Positions 22,145-34,750 of a stretch of 64,000 nt of DNA are shown here, piece after piece. This DNA comes from Collybia mongolica (lineage: Eukaryota > Basidiomycota > Agaricomycetes > Agaricales > Clitocybaceae). Position numbers and translations under genes: made by a program. A model generated the notes under the pieces. It was not told where the DNA came from. It did not search any database and saw nothing but the letters and a program-made list of their open reading frames with translations. The stretch lies in NCBI GenBank assembly GCA_013420905.1, contig JAAXNY010000011.1, forward strand, positions 682,001 through 746,000. The letters run 5' to 3'. Position 1 is the stretch's first letter. The number at the start of each line of letters is the position of its first letter.

Positions 22145-23100
22145 TTAAAGTTTGGGGCAATATAATTGCTGATTCGAACTGGAACAGTCAAACGTCGTAT
22201 CGCCATTGTTGGACAGGGTTGTTGCGTAACTACTCATATCATAGTTCCATGCCAAGCCTGAACATTCGAATGTCGAAGAGGATCCGAGATTATATTGATA
22301 AGGTTGCATCTCCCGATATTGGACAAAACACACAGGTGAGAAATGTAATTCTGGAGCCCATTGATTCACCTGATCGGCTGTGAATACGCCTTTGGCGACT
22401 GGACATGACCGGGAAATACGATGCCTGCGTGCTCGGCGAAGCGATCGTCCGCTATGTCGAGGGTAATATAAGACCTAACCATCTGATACTTGGGATAACA
22501 TATCCATCTGTCAAAATCCGGGTCCTGTCAAATCCAGCACAAGAATAGGCTGTAACCGTCTGTCTATGGTGAGATCGGGCTTATCGGGGGAAAGTTTAAA
22601 TTTGCCTCCTCTTCTGAGCGGTGATGGTGGTCACGGGGCTTGGAGTTGAATGTCTCTGGAAATCCAAACGCTCCCCACTGGCCTCTCACTTTTATATTCA
22701 CAATATTTGGCATCCTATCCTCCCACTTTGACAGTTGTAGTGCTAAAATAGTCTCTGCAACAGCGGCGCATGTACCTTGATTTGAAAACTGACATGGGAA
22801 GCTTGCGGCGGGAGAACGTTTCACGCTTCCAGGCGGCCGATGGTTGCATATGGTCGGAGTGGACTCGATGATTAATGGTGGAACTATGCCAGAGCTTTGG
22901 AACCACGACTAGGTAGTACTGTTCGGCTATAGTGTCAATATTATGTTGCTTATGAGAAGCTGTGGAAGAGCTCCAGACACCGTTCGCGACAGGGAGATTG
23001 AAGAGTTCCGGAGGCGTCCCGCGTTATAGTTGACGGGCACGAAGGGCGCAAGTTCGCTCATACAAGTGAGGACCAACGAGAAAGCTGCCATTAGGGGCAT
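22145..23100 (-). pseudogene. Possible decayed or poorly resolved multi-exon gene, family unknown
   Basis: Several stretches on the minus strand look translated but could not be joined into one product. They are a start with a signal-like segment near 23100 (MPLMAAFSLVLTCMSELAPF), a frame around 22564-22870 (GQWGAFGFPETFN), a frame around 22375-22510 bounded by a plausible acceptor (DPDFDRWICYPKYQMVRSY, LDIADDRFAEHAG), and a Cys-containing end at 22145-22369 (WAPELHFSPVCFVQY). The gaps contain stops or need unusual splices. It may be a real secreted-protein gene with introns I placed wrongly, or a remnant. No family was recognised. Confidence 0.3.
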
Positions 23101-25129
23101 AGCTTTTTGCGCGTTAATTGAGGGTGGATGCACACGTTTTCGGTTGCAACGAATTATTTTCCCCTTTGCTTTGAACAGACTTCTGAAATGGGGCGTTTTG
23201 GTGTTTGGATGTGTGCAGCGTAAACAGCGTAGTTCCTTTCATAGCCAATGAACCATTTGTGTATGAATGCTGCACTGATTGTGATAGGAAAGAGTGGGGT
23301 TTATGCATGTTAACGAAGGGTCGCTTGGTGTGCTTAGGGGTGGATGTTTGATATGGGAAATCGACATAACAGGCGTGGCCAAGGCAGGAGGCCTTTCGGA
23401 CAATGTTTACCACTATTGATTTCGGGTGGGGTGTCACGTGGGTGAAATTTCATGAAAGGGTAATCACAGGTGGATGTCAGACTTGGAGGCGTTCGTTGTG
23501 ATCTGTTGTGATGGCTGAGAGACTCGTTTTATACTGAATTCCTGTGCGAAGGAAATGAGCCACCTACGCACCTAGAACCGAATGACGCATCCTCAGACCT
23601 TTCACTGCTCACCTCGCATAACGCCGTGTTTTGATTGTGAGGCCACCCTATGCCTACATGTCAATCCCATCTATAACTGTGTCTTTGGGCCGTGTGTATC
23701 TCTGCATGATGAGAAGCGTTTCATATCATTGTACAGGGAGTGGCCGATGAACAATGAGGTAGGATTCGTCCAATACTAAGCCACCGTGAGCGACGGCTAA
23801 AATTTTCTTTTTGAGCACATGAGAGCGACGCACAATTGAATAGAGTGAATGTTGGCTAAGGCTGCCGCACCTTCAACTTCTATGTGCAAGGACCCCTTTC
23901 TCCACTCACAATCAAAACCGCGTTTTCATCGAGTGTCATACTAAGAGCCTGTAGATGTTCGCCTGCTGACAGATATTCCCCAACACTTACCGCAGCTTAC
24001 CGCATCGTCCAGTTTGCCCCCGTTCCTCCGACGAGCAGGCGAGTTTGCATCGTGTTCAAGCATCCTGTGCAGAATACTAACAAGCGCCTAGGACCACCTG
24101 ATATTCGGAGCTTGGCCAAATGCGAGGATTATTACCATAAGCGACATCAATTGCCAACCCCTGCCCACAACTGCGACTGGGAATAGGTGCAGCAACATGC
24201 ACGGGCAGCGCATATAAACGACGCAGAATCTTATTTACTCCATCGTTGGATAAAGCAACTGTCGCCAATGGCAGGACTCATGCTGTGGGATTTCAATAAT
24301 CGTGACATCCCTCAACATCATTGCAGACCAACAACGACTTGAATCAGAGTCTTGAGGCTGTTGGGAACTCTCATTAACACCTGACCCTGTGGGCGAAAAT
24401 TGCATGGGTTTCAACTCGTGGAAGCGCTCAACTGCCAATCTAAGCCTTCCATATGATCGTAGGCCATAACCCGAGGATTATGTCTCCGAAGAGACCTGTC
24501 AAAAGATACATAGGGCCGATCAGTGCCAGAGTTGCGTTTGCCTCGCTAAACCAACGTGGTCTCCTGAATCAGCTGGTTCAAGAACTTTTCTACACTCCCT
24601 CGTAACGGTACGCCACTTTTCATGTGCGTGCATGGTGACTCGAAGTGATACCGGCTTGGAGATTCTGTTCCACAGATAGTCTGCCTTTACTATTTGTATT
24701 CCTACTTGACTGTTCTCGAAAGATGTTCGACCACATCTGATGCAATGCTAACGCTCATCTAGGTCTTTGGCAGCCATGAGCTGAATTCAACAACCGGACT
24801 CCGCCAAGTTATTCCACTCTCCAGCTGATAGACTGTTGACATTGTAGTCACAATTTTCACAAATCTCACATGGAATTACATCCCTTCTCGTGAACCCATT
24901 TGGAAGAGTGTTGCGTTAAGGGGTTTACCCAAGGTCTGCTGCTGTGCTGAACGCTACACTCTTTATTAACACTTGTAGATGCTTGACTGTTGGGCGCGAT
25001 CATGGGAATTCATAATGCAACCTTGGTATTCGACTGACTCTATCACATAGGTTCCTCATGTTCACCATGTGCCTACTTCAATAAAATCAATAAATGAGTG
25101 GCTGTAGAAACATTGCTATCGCCTCCAAA
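23101..25129. other. Gene-poor stretch, nothing recognised
   Basis: Only short open frames without conserved words are present. The right end must contain the promoter of the DUF6535 gene. Confidence 0.45.
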
Positions 25130-27241
25130 ATGCCTGACATTGAAGCACAAAACCCGCCAGCGAACGTTGCGAATCCATACGAAGGTGGGTTTTGGGCATT
25201 CGTGTGCATACTAACCCCTTACTAAATACTTTGTTGTAGAGGAAACAAAGCTGGGAAGCACGCGAGATAGGATGTGGACACTGTACATGAAACAGGCAGG
25301 TGCCTTTGACCGTCACATGGTCGAAGATTGGAAAGGTGTGATGGAAGGAACATTGATCTTTGTGCGTCAGCTTTCTTTCTGACGAAATACCTCTGAGGCC
25401 TATCTGAAATACTCAGGCTGGCCTATTCTCAGCTGTCGTAACGACGTTCATGGTTGAGTCTCTCAGGAAGCTAACAAGGGATGGGTAATTCGTCTTAACA
25501 CCCATATTTCTCTCAGCTCACTTGAATCACAGATCGCCAAGTAACCCACCCCTTGCAAACTATGAGGTCCTCAACTCGTCCCCATCATATATTGCTATCA
25601 ACGCTCTCTGGTCTCTCAGTCTTGCCTTTAGTATAGGATGTGCCATTGCTGCAACCCTGGTGCAACAGTGGGCCCGAAGTTATCTTCACGCTGTTGACAA
25701 TCAGCATCAACCCCCTCACAAACGAGCTTTGATACGGGCATACATGTACGAAGGACTGGGAGCATCTCATATGACCATTGCCATTGAAGGGATTCCAATA
25801 CTCCTCCACGCTTCCCTCTTTCTCTTCGTCATAGGCTTGATCATCTACTTCCATGGCATCAATCCATTAATTGCCTACCCAATCATGGCCGTCTTCATTG
25901 TTTCCATCACCATGTATCTTATCCCAACATGTATGCCTTTGGTCCGCTCCAATTTTCCTTTCCATACTCCTCTGTCAGTCCCGTTTTGGTGGTTTTGGAG
26001 GATGGCATGGCATAACGACAACTGGAAAACCGCTAAAACCATGGAAACAATACGGGAGGCTGACGCTACCCACACGAAGCGTAGAGAGAGGAGTTATGAC
26101 GCAATCTCGTGGATTCTGAGGCAATCTGATGAAGAGCGCGAGTTCGCAGAATTCCTCGATGCCATTGCTGGATACAGGGGGAAAAGAGGCCCCAGCTATC
26201 CGAGTGGCAGAGTTGTGGTAGCAGACCTAGTGGAGCAATATCCAGCTGAAGTACTCCTAAGAACGTACACGATGCTTCACTCATGTGGCAGGTTTTCCAA
26301 CAAAACAGATTACCGCGCCACCGTAATCTTGCACGCCATCCCAGCATTGGCAGTCTCGTGGCATACTATCAGCTGGAAAGGCTCCAAGGCTGTGACCCCC
26401 CAAGTCGACGCTCAGATATTATCTCAATGGCCGCTCAAGATGCTTGAAGTCATCGACGAAGCAGTTGCTGGCAGTAAAACATGTCTCGCCGAGACAGATT
26501 TGATCCTATCCACTTACCGTATCCTTCTCCAAATTATGATTTGGGCTGCGGCTACGAGTGGGAGGGAAATGGTCAAGGCCAGCGACTTGGACGATAACAA
26601 ACTGGATTTTGACCATAATATGGATAACATCAAAAGGATGAAACAGACAGAAAAGTCAAAATTTGACTTTGTCGTCAACATATTAGTGTCTGGCGCCTTC
26701 CGTATAGCCCTCTCTCGCGTTGCCACGGAGAGCAGTGCTGCCATCGTTGAACCTTACCTCGGTATCCTGGATTTCCTGTTCCTCTCCAAGCCAGAGGAAT
26801 CACCTGCCCAACAATCACCTGCCAAACAACGCTTTTCTCAATGTATTCACGAACTACAGCCACTACTGAAAGACTATCCCGGCTTACATCGCATAGCCGC
26901 ATCAATGGGTGGTAAGACTTCCCTTGCTTGTGCTTGAGCACCACCTAAACAGTTTTTTAGATGATCAGAAACCGACGAAAGACTCCTCGAAAGAGCGATC
27001 ACGCTCGCAAGTGCCAACTCCCGTCAAAGAAATTGTGGAGAAGGCCACGCCCCCTGCGTCCCCGACTAGGCCACCACTGAAGCGTGATGGCTCAGAGAAT
27101 ACGTTAACAGACGACAGTTCGACTCAGGTGACAAGCAATACCCTCAAAATATGTGTGAATGATTCGAAGCTACATGATCATGACTCGCAAGACAGAAATT
27201 CGGTTTCTACAACTTCCAAAGCCGACACCAACACTAAATAG
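25130..27241 (+). CDS. DUF6535-type multi-pass membrane protein
   Basis: Exons are 25130-25184, 25240-25361, 25417-25484, 25533-26911 and 26961-27241, giving 634 aa. The N-terminal part has the typical WKGVMEG...FAGLFSAVVTTFMVES helix. After a short loop come INALWSLSLAFSIGCAIAA, then VQQWARSYL, RAYMYEGLG and a two-helix segment (PILLHASLFLFVIGLIIYF, IMAVFIVSITMYLIP). This is the DUF6535 signature of a family greatly expanded in Agaricomycetes. The rest is a soluble helical domain, ending in a Ser/Thr/Pro-rich tail. The function of the family is not known. All junctions keep frame and no lesion is seen. Confidence 0.88.
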
Positions 27242-27770
27242 CCACCCCAATTGCCCGAGTTTAACGGAAACAGTTAAATTATTCCGACGACCTTTGTCAT
27301 GCATGACCTTACCCTTTGTCTTGTATCGTGTCATCCCTTGCAAAGTTAGCTGTACCTGTTAAGTGGTTGTACTCAGAATTTATTTATGCTGCACTTTCAA
27401 CCTCATTGTCAGATATCGTTCACGGTCAATGTCCAAATGAAAAATTTGATCCCATACTGCTAGGTATGACCATTCAATAATGATGATGCAAGCCCTCATA
27501 GCCTTGAAGCCTTTGGCCATGTACACGTACCAATTCAAGTGAACAATTTATCTCGACCACACATTCAAGTAATGTGTACTGCAATGTTCAATTACATACA
27601 TAGCAAGCTCTCTTCAACACGTTCCATTCCCTAAACATTGCCGTGAAGTTTTGGTTTCGAAACGCCCGACTAGTTTGAACATTACTTGAAGAAGCGTTGA
27701 TCCGGCCCGGACTCCCACATCAGCAAAGGACCGTTTGCGAGTCCAAAAAAAACCCCTTCATCAACCCACC
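27242..27770. other. Intergenic, promoter side of the dehydrogenase gene
   Basis: No coding signal is seen between the DUF6535 stop and the dehydrogenase start. Confidence 0.4.
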
Positions 27771-28841
27771 ATGCCATCAATAGACGACAGTAAATCTGTC
27801 CTCGTCACGGGTGCAACAGCTGGGATAGGACGTGCTCTGGCCCTAGCCATTGCTGACCTCCCTTCACATCCACGCGTTGTTGCAACAGGGCGGCGAAAGG
27901 AGCGGCTTGAGGAACTGAGAAAATCCAATCTGGAGACCATCGAAGTTGATCTGGATACCGACAAACATGGGCTGAAGAAGTTTGTGGACACTGTTTTACA
28001 AAAATACCCCGATGTGCGCCCAAACCTTTGCTCGCTAACCTTGGTTTCAAGATTAGTTTCTGACGCATTTTGTTCCAGTTAGATACTATTGTCCTCTGTG
28101 CTGGGATACAACATGAATTTACCTTGACAGAGCCAATCGACATCGATAGTGCGTCTACCTCTGTTGATGATGAAAAAGTTTAATGACGAATGGTTGTGTA
28201 GAACTGACCAGTGAAATAAACATCAATTATACATCCGTCGTCACTCTAATCTCGCTCTTCATGCCCCATTTCACGAAACTCGCGGTAAGCGACCAAATGG
28301 TAAAGGCTTGGATAGTATTTCATACTGCAGCCGATTGGTCGTAGGCTCAAGGCCAGCCTTGTTTGATTATACCAGTGACGTCAGGACTTGGAATTACCCC
28401 TGGACCTCCCGTGCCAAACTATTCGGCAACCAAAGCAGCACTGCATAGCTTCGCCATTTCTCTCATAATCCAGCTGCAAGGAACAAACATACATGTACTT
28501 GAGGTCATCCCACCGTAAGTAAAGGACTCCACCATGACACCTAGATGTTGCACTCACGGCCAATATAGTCTCGTCGAATCGGAACTGCACGATCGTACGG
28601 TCTCATTTACAACCTCAATCTATCTTACACTAATATTTCCCACTTTCCAGCCTATGGGACAACAGAGGTGCTCTCGAAAGTCTGGATGTCTCTGGACGAA
28701 TATGTTCCCCTCACGATGGATGGACTCAGGAAAGGAAACCGGCACATTGCTGCGGGTGGTTCGCTGGCAGCCTTCCAGAGGTTCGAACTTGGCAAGATGG
28801 AAATGGCAGAAGCATTCCAGAAAGCACGGGCAGATTGGTGA
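27771..28841 (+). CDS. Short-chain dehydrogenase/reductase (classical SDR)
   Basis: An NAD(P)-dependent oxidoreductase of the Rossmann fold. Exons are 27771-28013, 28079-28148, 28202-28284, 28345-28514, 28569-28594 and 28651-28841, giving 260 aa, a normal length. Motifs are the cofactor loop VTGATAGIG (aa ~10-18), the segment following it with ATGRRKERLEEL, the VLCAGIQH strand, the Ser of the triad in VTSGLG and the catalytic YSATK. PPLVESELHD and the C-terminal helices follow. It resembles DltE/YdfG-like fungal SDRs; the substrate is not predictable. The 26-nt exon (LVESELHD) is needed to keep the frame. It lies 2.6 kb from the terpene synthase on the same strand, so a pathway link is possible but unproven. 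Confidence 0.88.
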
Positions 28842-31414
28842 GAGGTTCCCCCGTGCCCGACGCCCCTGCCACAATACAATTGTTTTTGGTTCACGGGATT
28901 GCTCGTCAATGTGAAAGTTATCGATTAATAAACGTCAACTACATTGAGATTGGCCGATGAGAACCTCATTTAAATAACGGGACATATTCGTCGCTGTCAT
29001 CCAATCTGGATGACTTCAAGTTCCTATGCAATCAGACTGGATCTCAGACTCTGCGTGACCTTTGCCGGAAGCCTACAGATCGCAAAGGTTAATGACTTAG
29101 TACTGCCCATTCGTCACAACTCAAACGCTATCAAGAGGTTTTCAACTACTCTACTTCAGGTATATGTGCAGTATGGGAGCCATAGATCCTCCTTCAGACA
29201 TTGCGAAAAATAATGCGTCAGGATGAATTTGGTAAGAGAAACTGTACTTCACATTACCACTTATCTTGCATCCCAAATTCCCAATATATTATCGACTTGA
29301 GCATCGATTTCCGCTCCTCACGATGGCATTGTGGTAAGATCTTTCAAAAATCCCCTCTGTAACTTTAGGAAGAGAGAAGAACCTCGGCCCGCGTGCAACA
29401 GGTCAGTAACCGCCCCTTCCATGACGTGGAATAGCCACTGAATGGAAAAACAGAGTCATCTCCCCTATGACTGAGTCAGCTGGGGGATGGAATTACACTG
29501 CGAGATGCCAGTCAATGTGTCCCCCATTTACTGTGTGGTTTTCTCTCCCAGTATATGCTCCTCAATTGGTCGAGCCCTTCAGAGGTCTGAGTACGCTCGT
29601 AATAGTATCGCAAGCAGCTAAGTTACCATCCACCGACCCTGCTATGGTTCTATATCAGAGAAACAAACCCCGGAACGAAGCCCTGCCTTGAGGAGAGCTT
29701 GACGATGAGTTCACTAGTTCTATCCGTGATCTTCTTGATCGTTTCAAGACCCAGATGCGTGTAAGAGTGTGTCACTGACCAGAAGCCAGTTTTAGCCGGG
29801 TATAAAACGTGTCTTGAGATGGTCCGCGTCGCCTGATACACATGGTTCTACATTGACAAAGCTTGATAATGGGGCCAGAGCCCGGGACGGTATGGCCAAT
29901 GGTGTTTGGTAATATCTAGTTTCCAGACCGCTGCAGGATTCGCGGTGTTTAGAGAGTCCGGTCGGATCTGTGGATTGTAATAGGCAATGGGGAGGAAAGG
30001 CGATGTTTCGGATATGCATCGAGACTGAACTGCCTATCGCATTTCGTCTTCTGGGGTTCTGGTTTGCTCCGCATGGCCATAAATATTTGCGCCCTAAGTC
30101 CCCACAAATAGTTATTTCCGCTTAATCTTCGTGATGTAGTAAGATGGAACGATGGGTACGGAGTGGGTGTTTTTGTTGATACCTACGTTTGCTTCGAGCA
30201 TTCGGCTTGCAGCTTGTGATCGCGTTACTGAGTCGTGCAATGACAGGCTGCATATTGTGCCCGATCAACCGCAAAAAAAAATCACGTCTCGCCATTATCT
30301 ATGGGAGGTCTGTTAGTCGTATATATGTAATAACCCCCAAAGCACGAGATGGCCGCGACTCGAAGGCGTACGGATGACCTTGAAACTTGCAACAATATCA
30401 TCCTCAGACGCCACAAAAATGCATTTCAGGATCTTGTGTCCTTGCGTAGTCACAATAAAAAGTTGATTTTTTCAATGTCGTGATCTAAGAGTACAATTTA
30501 CATATAGATTATGAGCGACGTCATGTTTATTCAACAAGGTGACACATTTTCCGAAACGCACCTGATATTACGAGGGTCGATGATTATCTTAATGTTATAT
30601 AAATACGGCCCGGGCCAAGCAATCACCTCCCGGGGTGAGAATATAACAGAGGTCAGAGTTGTAGATTGTCATTCGGTGAAAAAATTCGATTGGGAACTGC
30701 GCAGTTCGCTTGAATAATGCTGTCACGGTTATGAACAGGTTGAGGATTAAAATTAAAATATTAACATTTTACACAAATTAAAACGTTTAACGTAGATCCG
30801 GAAGCCAAACATATTTATGTAAATAATCCTGGATCTGTGCAACCCAGGCCAAGTTTCGCGATGGCTGATCCATCAACGCGACTTCCTCTCTTGGGCTTTT
30901 TTCCCCTACATCGTGCGGCTTGTGATGTTACACGATATCACGCCTTGTAGACTGGCTGGGAGTATGCCAACGGGTCGGATAACAATCGCGGCAAAAGCAG
31001 ATGCCTATAATTATTATTAATTACCCGATTACCAACACTGGCACAAGCAACGTCGAGACGCCGTACGCGAGGCCTCAAGGTTACAGCATACCAACTTGCG
31101 CCTACAATAGTACAATTCCTTTGGCACTCGGTCTGAATGAACCCGGAGATCTAAAAAAGCCAGTACTTTGCGTCTCACTCCATGACTTTGCATTAGTGGC
31201 GACGTCTCTTATCTCAACAGTGGAGCGTCGACATGCTCCATAAGGTCACTATTGTCTATTACAAGCGAACATCAGGAAGAGAAGAAGCGGGAGTCATCTG
31301 GAGGCGCAAAAATAATGCTCAAGCGGGTGCGCAATCCCCACGCGACCCCGAAGGCAAGGTAGGATCCATCCGAAATGGTATATAAAGCACTACACATCAC
31401 CCTAACCCCTATCA
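28842..31414. other. 2.6-kb gene-poor region upstream of the terpene synthase
   Basis: Only short frames with no family words are present. The last part holds the terpene synthase promoter. Confidence 0.45.
31379..31387 (+). promoter_or_regulatory. TATA box of the terpene synthase gene
   Basis: TATATAAAG lies 28 bp before the ATG at 31415, close for a fungal promoter but consistent with a short leader. Confidence 0.5.
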
Positions 31415-32658
31415 ATGATGGACAGCCAACCATTCCTTTCTTCCCAAGCTAAAATTTTCCGTATACCTGACACTCTCACGAAATGGCCATGGCCTGCTCG
31501 CACTAGTCCTCACTTCGATTTCGTCAAGGCGGATTTGGCAGCGCTGATGAAAGGTTACCCCGAGCTCGAGCCCAAGGCCCTCAAAATGCTAGCATATGCT
31601 GATACAGGTACTCATGCATAAACGCCGGCCCAAATTGTCTTCACGTTTCTTGTTCTCAGAACTTTTTACATGTTGTGTGTATCCCGGCCTGAACGAAGGT
31701 GTGTTGAAACCTAGCACCATACAACATCTAATAACAATTAATTTGGTAGCTCAACTCGGCGTTGTCACGGCATTTTGTCCCCTCGGATGGCTTGTGGATG
31801 AAGCTATAGAAGAACTTTTGGTTTCTCACGGCGCTCAAGCTGTCCCTAATATAACTATGGGCATACTCAGAGATCCTTTCAAGGTTCGGCCACCCGAAGG
31901 ACACCCAGTGGGAGAGATCGCTAGACAGTAATTGCACTTTACACTAACGGGTATGAAAACGCTAATCCGGTCGATTTTAGGTGGTGGCTCCGGGTATTGA
32001 AGGAAATGAAGCCCATTGCCACCAAGCGATTATTTGATGCCGTGGAGCAGTGGTTGTTGTTCTCCGCGCGGCAAGCTAGAGTTTCGCTTTCCCGTTGTGA
32101 TGAAACGATCGAGGAATACCTTGAAAGGAGGAACATAGATGTCTGTATGTTGGTCTGCATGATCTTCGCCGAGATGGACGTGGACATTCCACAAGACGTC
32201 TGGGAACATACTACCTTGGCATCTGTAAGGTCACTACTGTGCCACATAATCTTACTGGATAATGTCAAACTTCCACCCGCTCTAACTTCCCCGATTCCAA
32301 CTAACAGACAGTCCAGGACATGTTTTCTTACAACAGGGAACAAGCTCGTGGCGATTATCACAACTCCCTCCACATCATGATGCGAGACCAACGTCTAGAC
32401 CTGGAGGGCGCGTTAAAATGGGCTGAAGAGCGTCATCGGGCGTTGCAAGAAAAATACTTGGAGACCCTCGCCAAAATGCCATCATGGGGACCAGAAATTG
32501 ATGCACAAGTCGACAAGTATATTGGAGGACTGGGACGTATGATAAGCGGTAATATCACGTACAGCGTCCTCTGTAGGCGTTATGCGGATGGGCGAGAAGG
32601 GGTTGGTCCCCGGAACAATAGAGTGTTTGAACTCCTCCCACCATGCAGGCCTCTTTAA
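31415..32658 (+). CDS. Class I sesquiterpene synthase (basidiomycete type), apparently intact
   Basis: It would ionise and cyclise farnesyl diphosphate using Mg2+. Exons are 31415-31607, 31660-31698, 31750-31927, 31981-32263 and 32317-32658 (344 aa, a normal length). The N-terminus IFRIPDTLTKWPWPARTSPH is the family opening. The first metal motif, normally DDxxD/DExxD, reads DEAIEE, so the acidic pattern is DExxE. Family words DPFKVRPPEGHPVGEIARQ follow. The second metal motif is complete across the last intron: NDMFSYNRE, matching NDxxSxxxE. An RRY pair near the C-terminus corresponds to the diphosphate-sensing RY. The frame is intact; whether it is active depends on the altered first motif. 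Its tail-to-tail neighbour is a broken class II-like cyclase. Confidence 0.88.
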
Positions 32659-33504
32659 CTTCCTTACCGTAGCCATCGAACACATACATTCTTTCCTTAA
32701 AGTAATACATACATAAGCACTCGGATTTGCAGTTTGTGGGTGATATTATCATTGTGTACAACTCGGAATGAAAGCGATGCCTAACCCCACGTTTTCCAGA
32801 CATGGCAGTCATTACAACGTATGTTATTCCCAAGACCAGCCGTAGAAATATGGTACCTGATTTAGGATCTCCACCTACACAACAATACCCCGAGCAGCCT
32901 CGATTGCCTTTAACGCAAGTGCTGTGGTCAGTCCACGGTTCCCGACCGAGATCAATGTCGAATAATGAAAAACCCATCCTGCTTCCCAACCGCCGTCGAT
33001 GCATTGCAACGAAAGGAGTTTAGGAAGATCAATCTCTGTGCTGAGCTCAACGACATCGCACACTAATATACGCATAGCAATTGCTAGGGCGTCACCATCC
33101 GCACCAATAGGCTCTTTTACTCTTTCTTTCAAGAGCGGCTTGAATGTTGTATGAAGCTCCGGGTCTTCTGAAGAAGCAAGTAGACGGGCTAGGAGCCAGA
33201 GGAAGCATTCTGGAGTGTCAAAATACCTCGTACCCTCTAGGTACGCCCTATGCTGTAGGATGTCCCTCAACCATTGGAAGGTCGACTTCACATCGCTACC
33301 GCGCCCGTAAGTATAGAACGAGGTGAGCACATTTATGCATATCCCAGCGTCGACACGAGACCGCTCGTGATCAAAGTATGTCTGCAATATTCTTTTTAAT
33401 TCAATCGCAATCAACGAGATTGCCACCACTGACAAGGAATATGCCATCCGAATTGACATAGCTGAGCATTTCGTCCAAGAGGGGGTTGGCGATCTCCTTG
33501 TTGA

Positions 33505-33512
33505 CTTTGAGG
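33505..33512. repeat. Left 8-bp target-site duplication
   Basis: CTTTGAGG directly before the left inverted end at 33513; identical to 34570-34577. Confidence 0.88.
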
Positions 33513-34569
33513 TAGGGCTGCACACCGTACCGTCTGACGGGTACGGCCGTACAATCAATGGTCATGAGACGGGTACGGCTCGACCGTCCACCGTCTGTAG
33601 TGTTTGGTCAGTCAAACCCCAACGGCTACGGGACGGGTACGGAGACGGCCGTTGTACGGTTATGTACGGTAGACGGTATCCATTGAAAGTAAAAAAAAAT
33701 TACATTCCATACTGTACGCTAGGTATTCAACGACGTAGGGCTGCGTTTGCCTTTGCGCGGGCCAGATGTAACCGTTTCTTAACTAGCATTAGAATCCGGA
33801 TGGTATCAGCGTGGAGGCTTGCACGGCGGAGGGAAATAGTGTCCCGACCACTGGATTTTCGACGCGTCGAGTAGTTGGCCATCAGGTCCTCGAGCGGGCT
33901 GATCTGCCATATTGAGAAGGGGTCACGGTTGGGGGTTTGAGTTGTTTCTGCGAGCATTTTATCCTGCCTCAGCCTCTCCATGAAAAATCTTGCTCGGCGA
34001 CACTGTGAACGCGTTTCGATTTTTTTCAATTACGCGGAGTTGTCCTTTTGTTCCTCTTGCACGCCCGCAATCGATGATGAAAATTGAACCACAGATATTA
34101 TCACTATTGGCTTGTGATACAATGAAAATATACTCCGCGTCCATTCTTGACTCGTCGATGGCCCGCCCCGTGTGAGTACCATCCCAGGGACATTGTCACC
34201 GAATAGAATGGAAGAGATGGTAATTACATGAATAAGGAAATCTGAAACAACAGGATATTTTTTAGGTAGGGTGGTGCGGTCTGCATGTGCTTGGCACGGT
34301 GTTCAGCAGCGTTGGTGCGACAAGACATCAAAGCTTCACGTTGTGTTGTTACTGAACCTGTGGCATGTGGATGCGAAAAATAAAATAAAGTTTGATCGGG
34401 GATACCCGTCTAATACCGTCCAATGCTGTGGACGGCCGTCTTTCGACGGCAATGGACGGGTGTTGACCGTCCCGTCAATGTGGTGAACCTGAGGCTGAAC
34501 GGCACGGGTACGGTAACCGTACTATGGGTCCGTACATACTGTGAGGTATGGTCACGGCGTGCAGCCCTA
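33513..34569. mobile_element. Non-autonomous hAT-type element, 1057 bp, inside the cyclase pseudogene
   Basis: The left end TAGGGCTGCACACCGTACC and the inverted right end TAGGGCTGCACGCCGTGACC match over about 20 bases. The element is flanked by a perfect 8-bp duplication, the hallmark of hAT transposition. Both subterminal regions are packed with GACGG/GGTACGG words in both orientations, typical transposase-binding arrays. No transposase ORF is present. The element splits the cyclase gene between the DxDTT exon and the rest; removing it with one duplicate copy restores sequence continuity. The decayed hAT transposase at 35254-36840 is a possible, unproven source of transposase. Confidence 0.88.
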
Positions 34570-34577
34570 CTTTGAGG
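34570..34577. repeat. Right 8-bp target-site duplication
   Basis: CTTTGAGG directly after the right inverted end; identical to 33505-33512. Confidence 0.88.
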
Positions 34578-34750
34578 ATGGTAGGCCAATCGAAGTTGTA
34601 TCTAGGTCGACAGGAAGGTCCTTAGTTAATTGACACGTGCTCCCTGGTATGAGTACAATACATTAGATATTTGATAATGTGGCTACAATTCACCATACCC
34701 TTGAAAAACTGCCATTTTCCCGTATGTACTACGAAATTTGCAAGTGTTCT

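Larger units (their letters stand above)
32875..34750 (-). pseudogene. HAD/terpene-cyclase-like gene (AstC/drimane type), cyclase half, disrupted
   Basis: Read on the minus strand, exon pieces give FVVHTGKWQFFKGM (about 34750-34689), then DLPVDLDTTSIGL (34620-34570) with the DxDTTS acid motif. After the inserted element come the frame of LLDEMLSYVNSDGI, an intron of about 52 nt (gtcagt...tgcag), and a long exon from TYFDHERSRVDAG through RAYLEGTRYFDTPECFLW to CIDGGWEAGW and GNRGLTTALALKAIEA, ending at TAG 32875. This is the C-terminal cyclase half of fungal HAD-cyclase fusions; the N-terminal HAD half is not visible. Lesions are a 1-nt deletion just after DLDTTSIGL (frame changes from IGLPSSK to LKVNKEIAN) and the hAT-type insertion at 33513-34569. 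Assignment to the drimane-forming family is from remembered family words. Confidence 0.72.
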
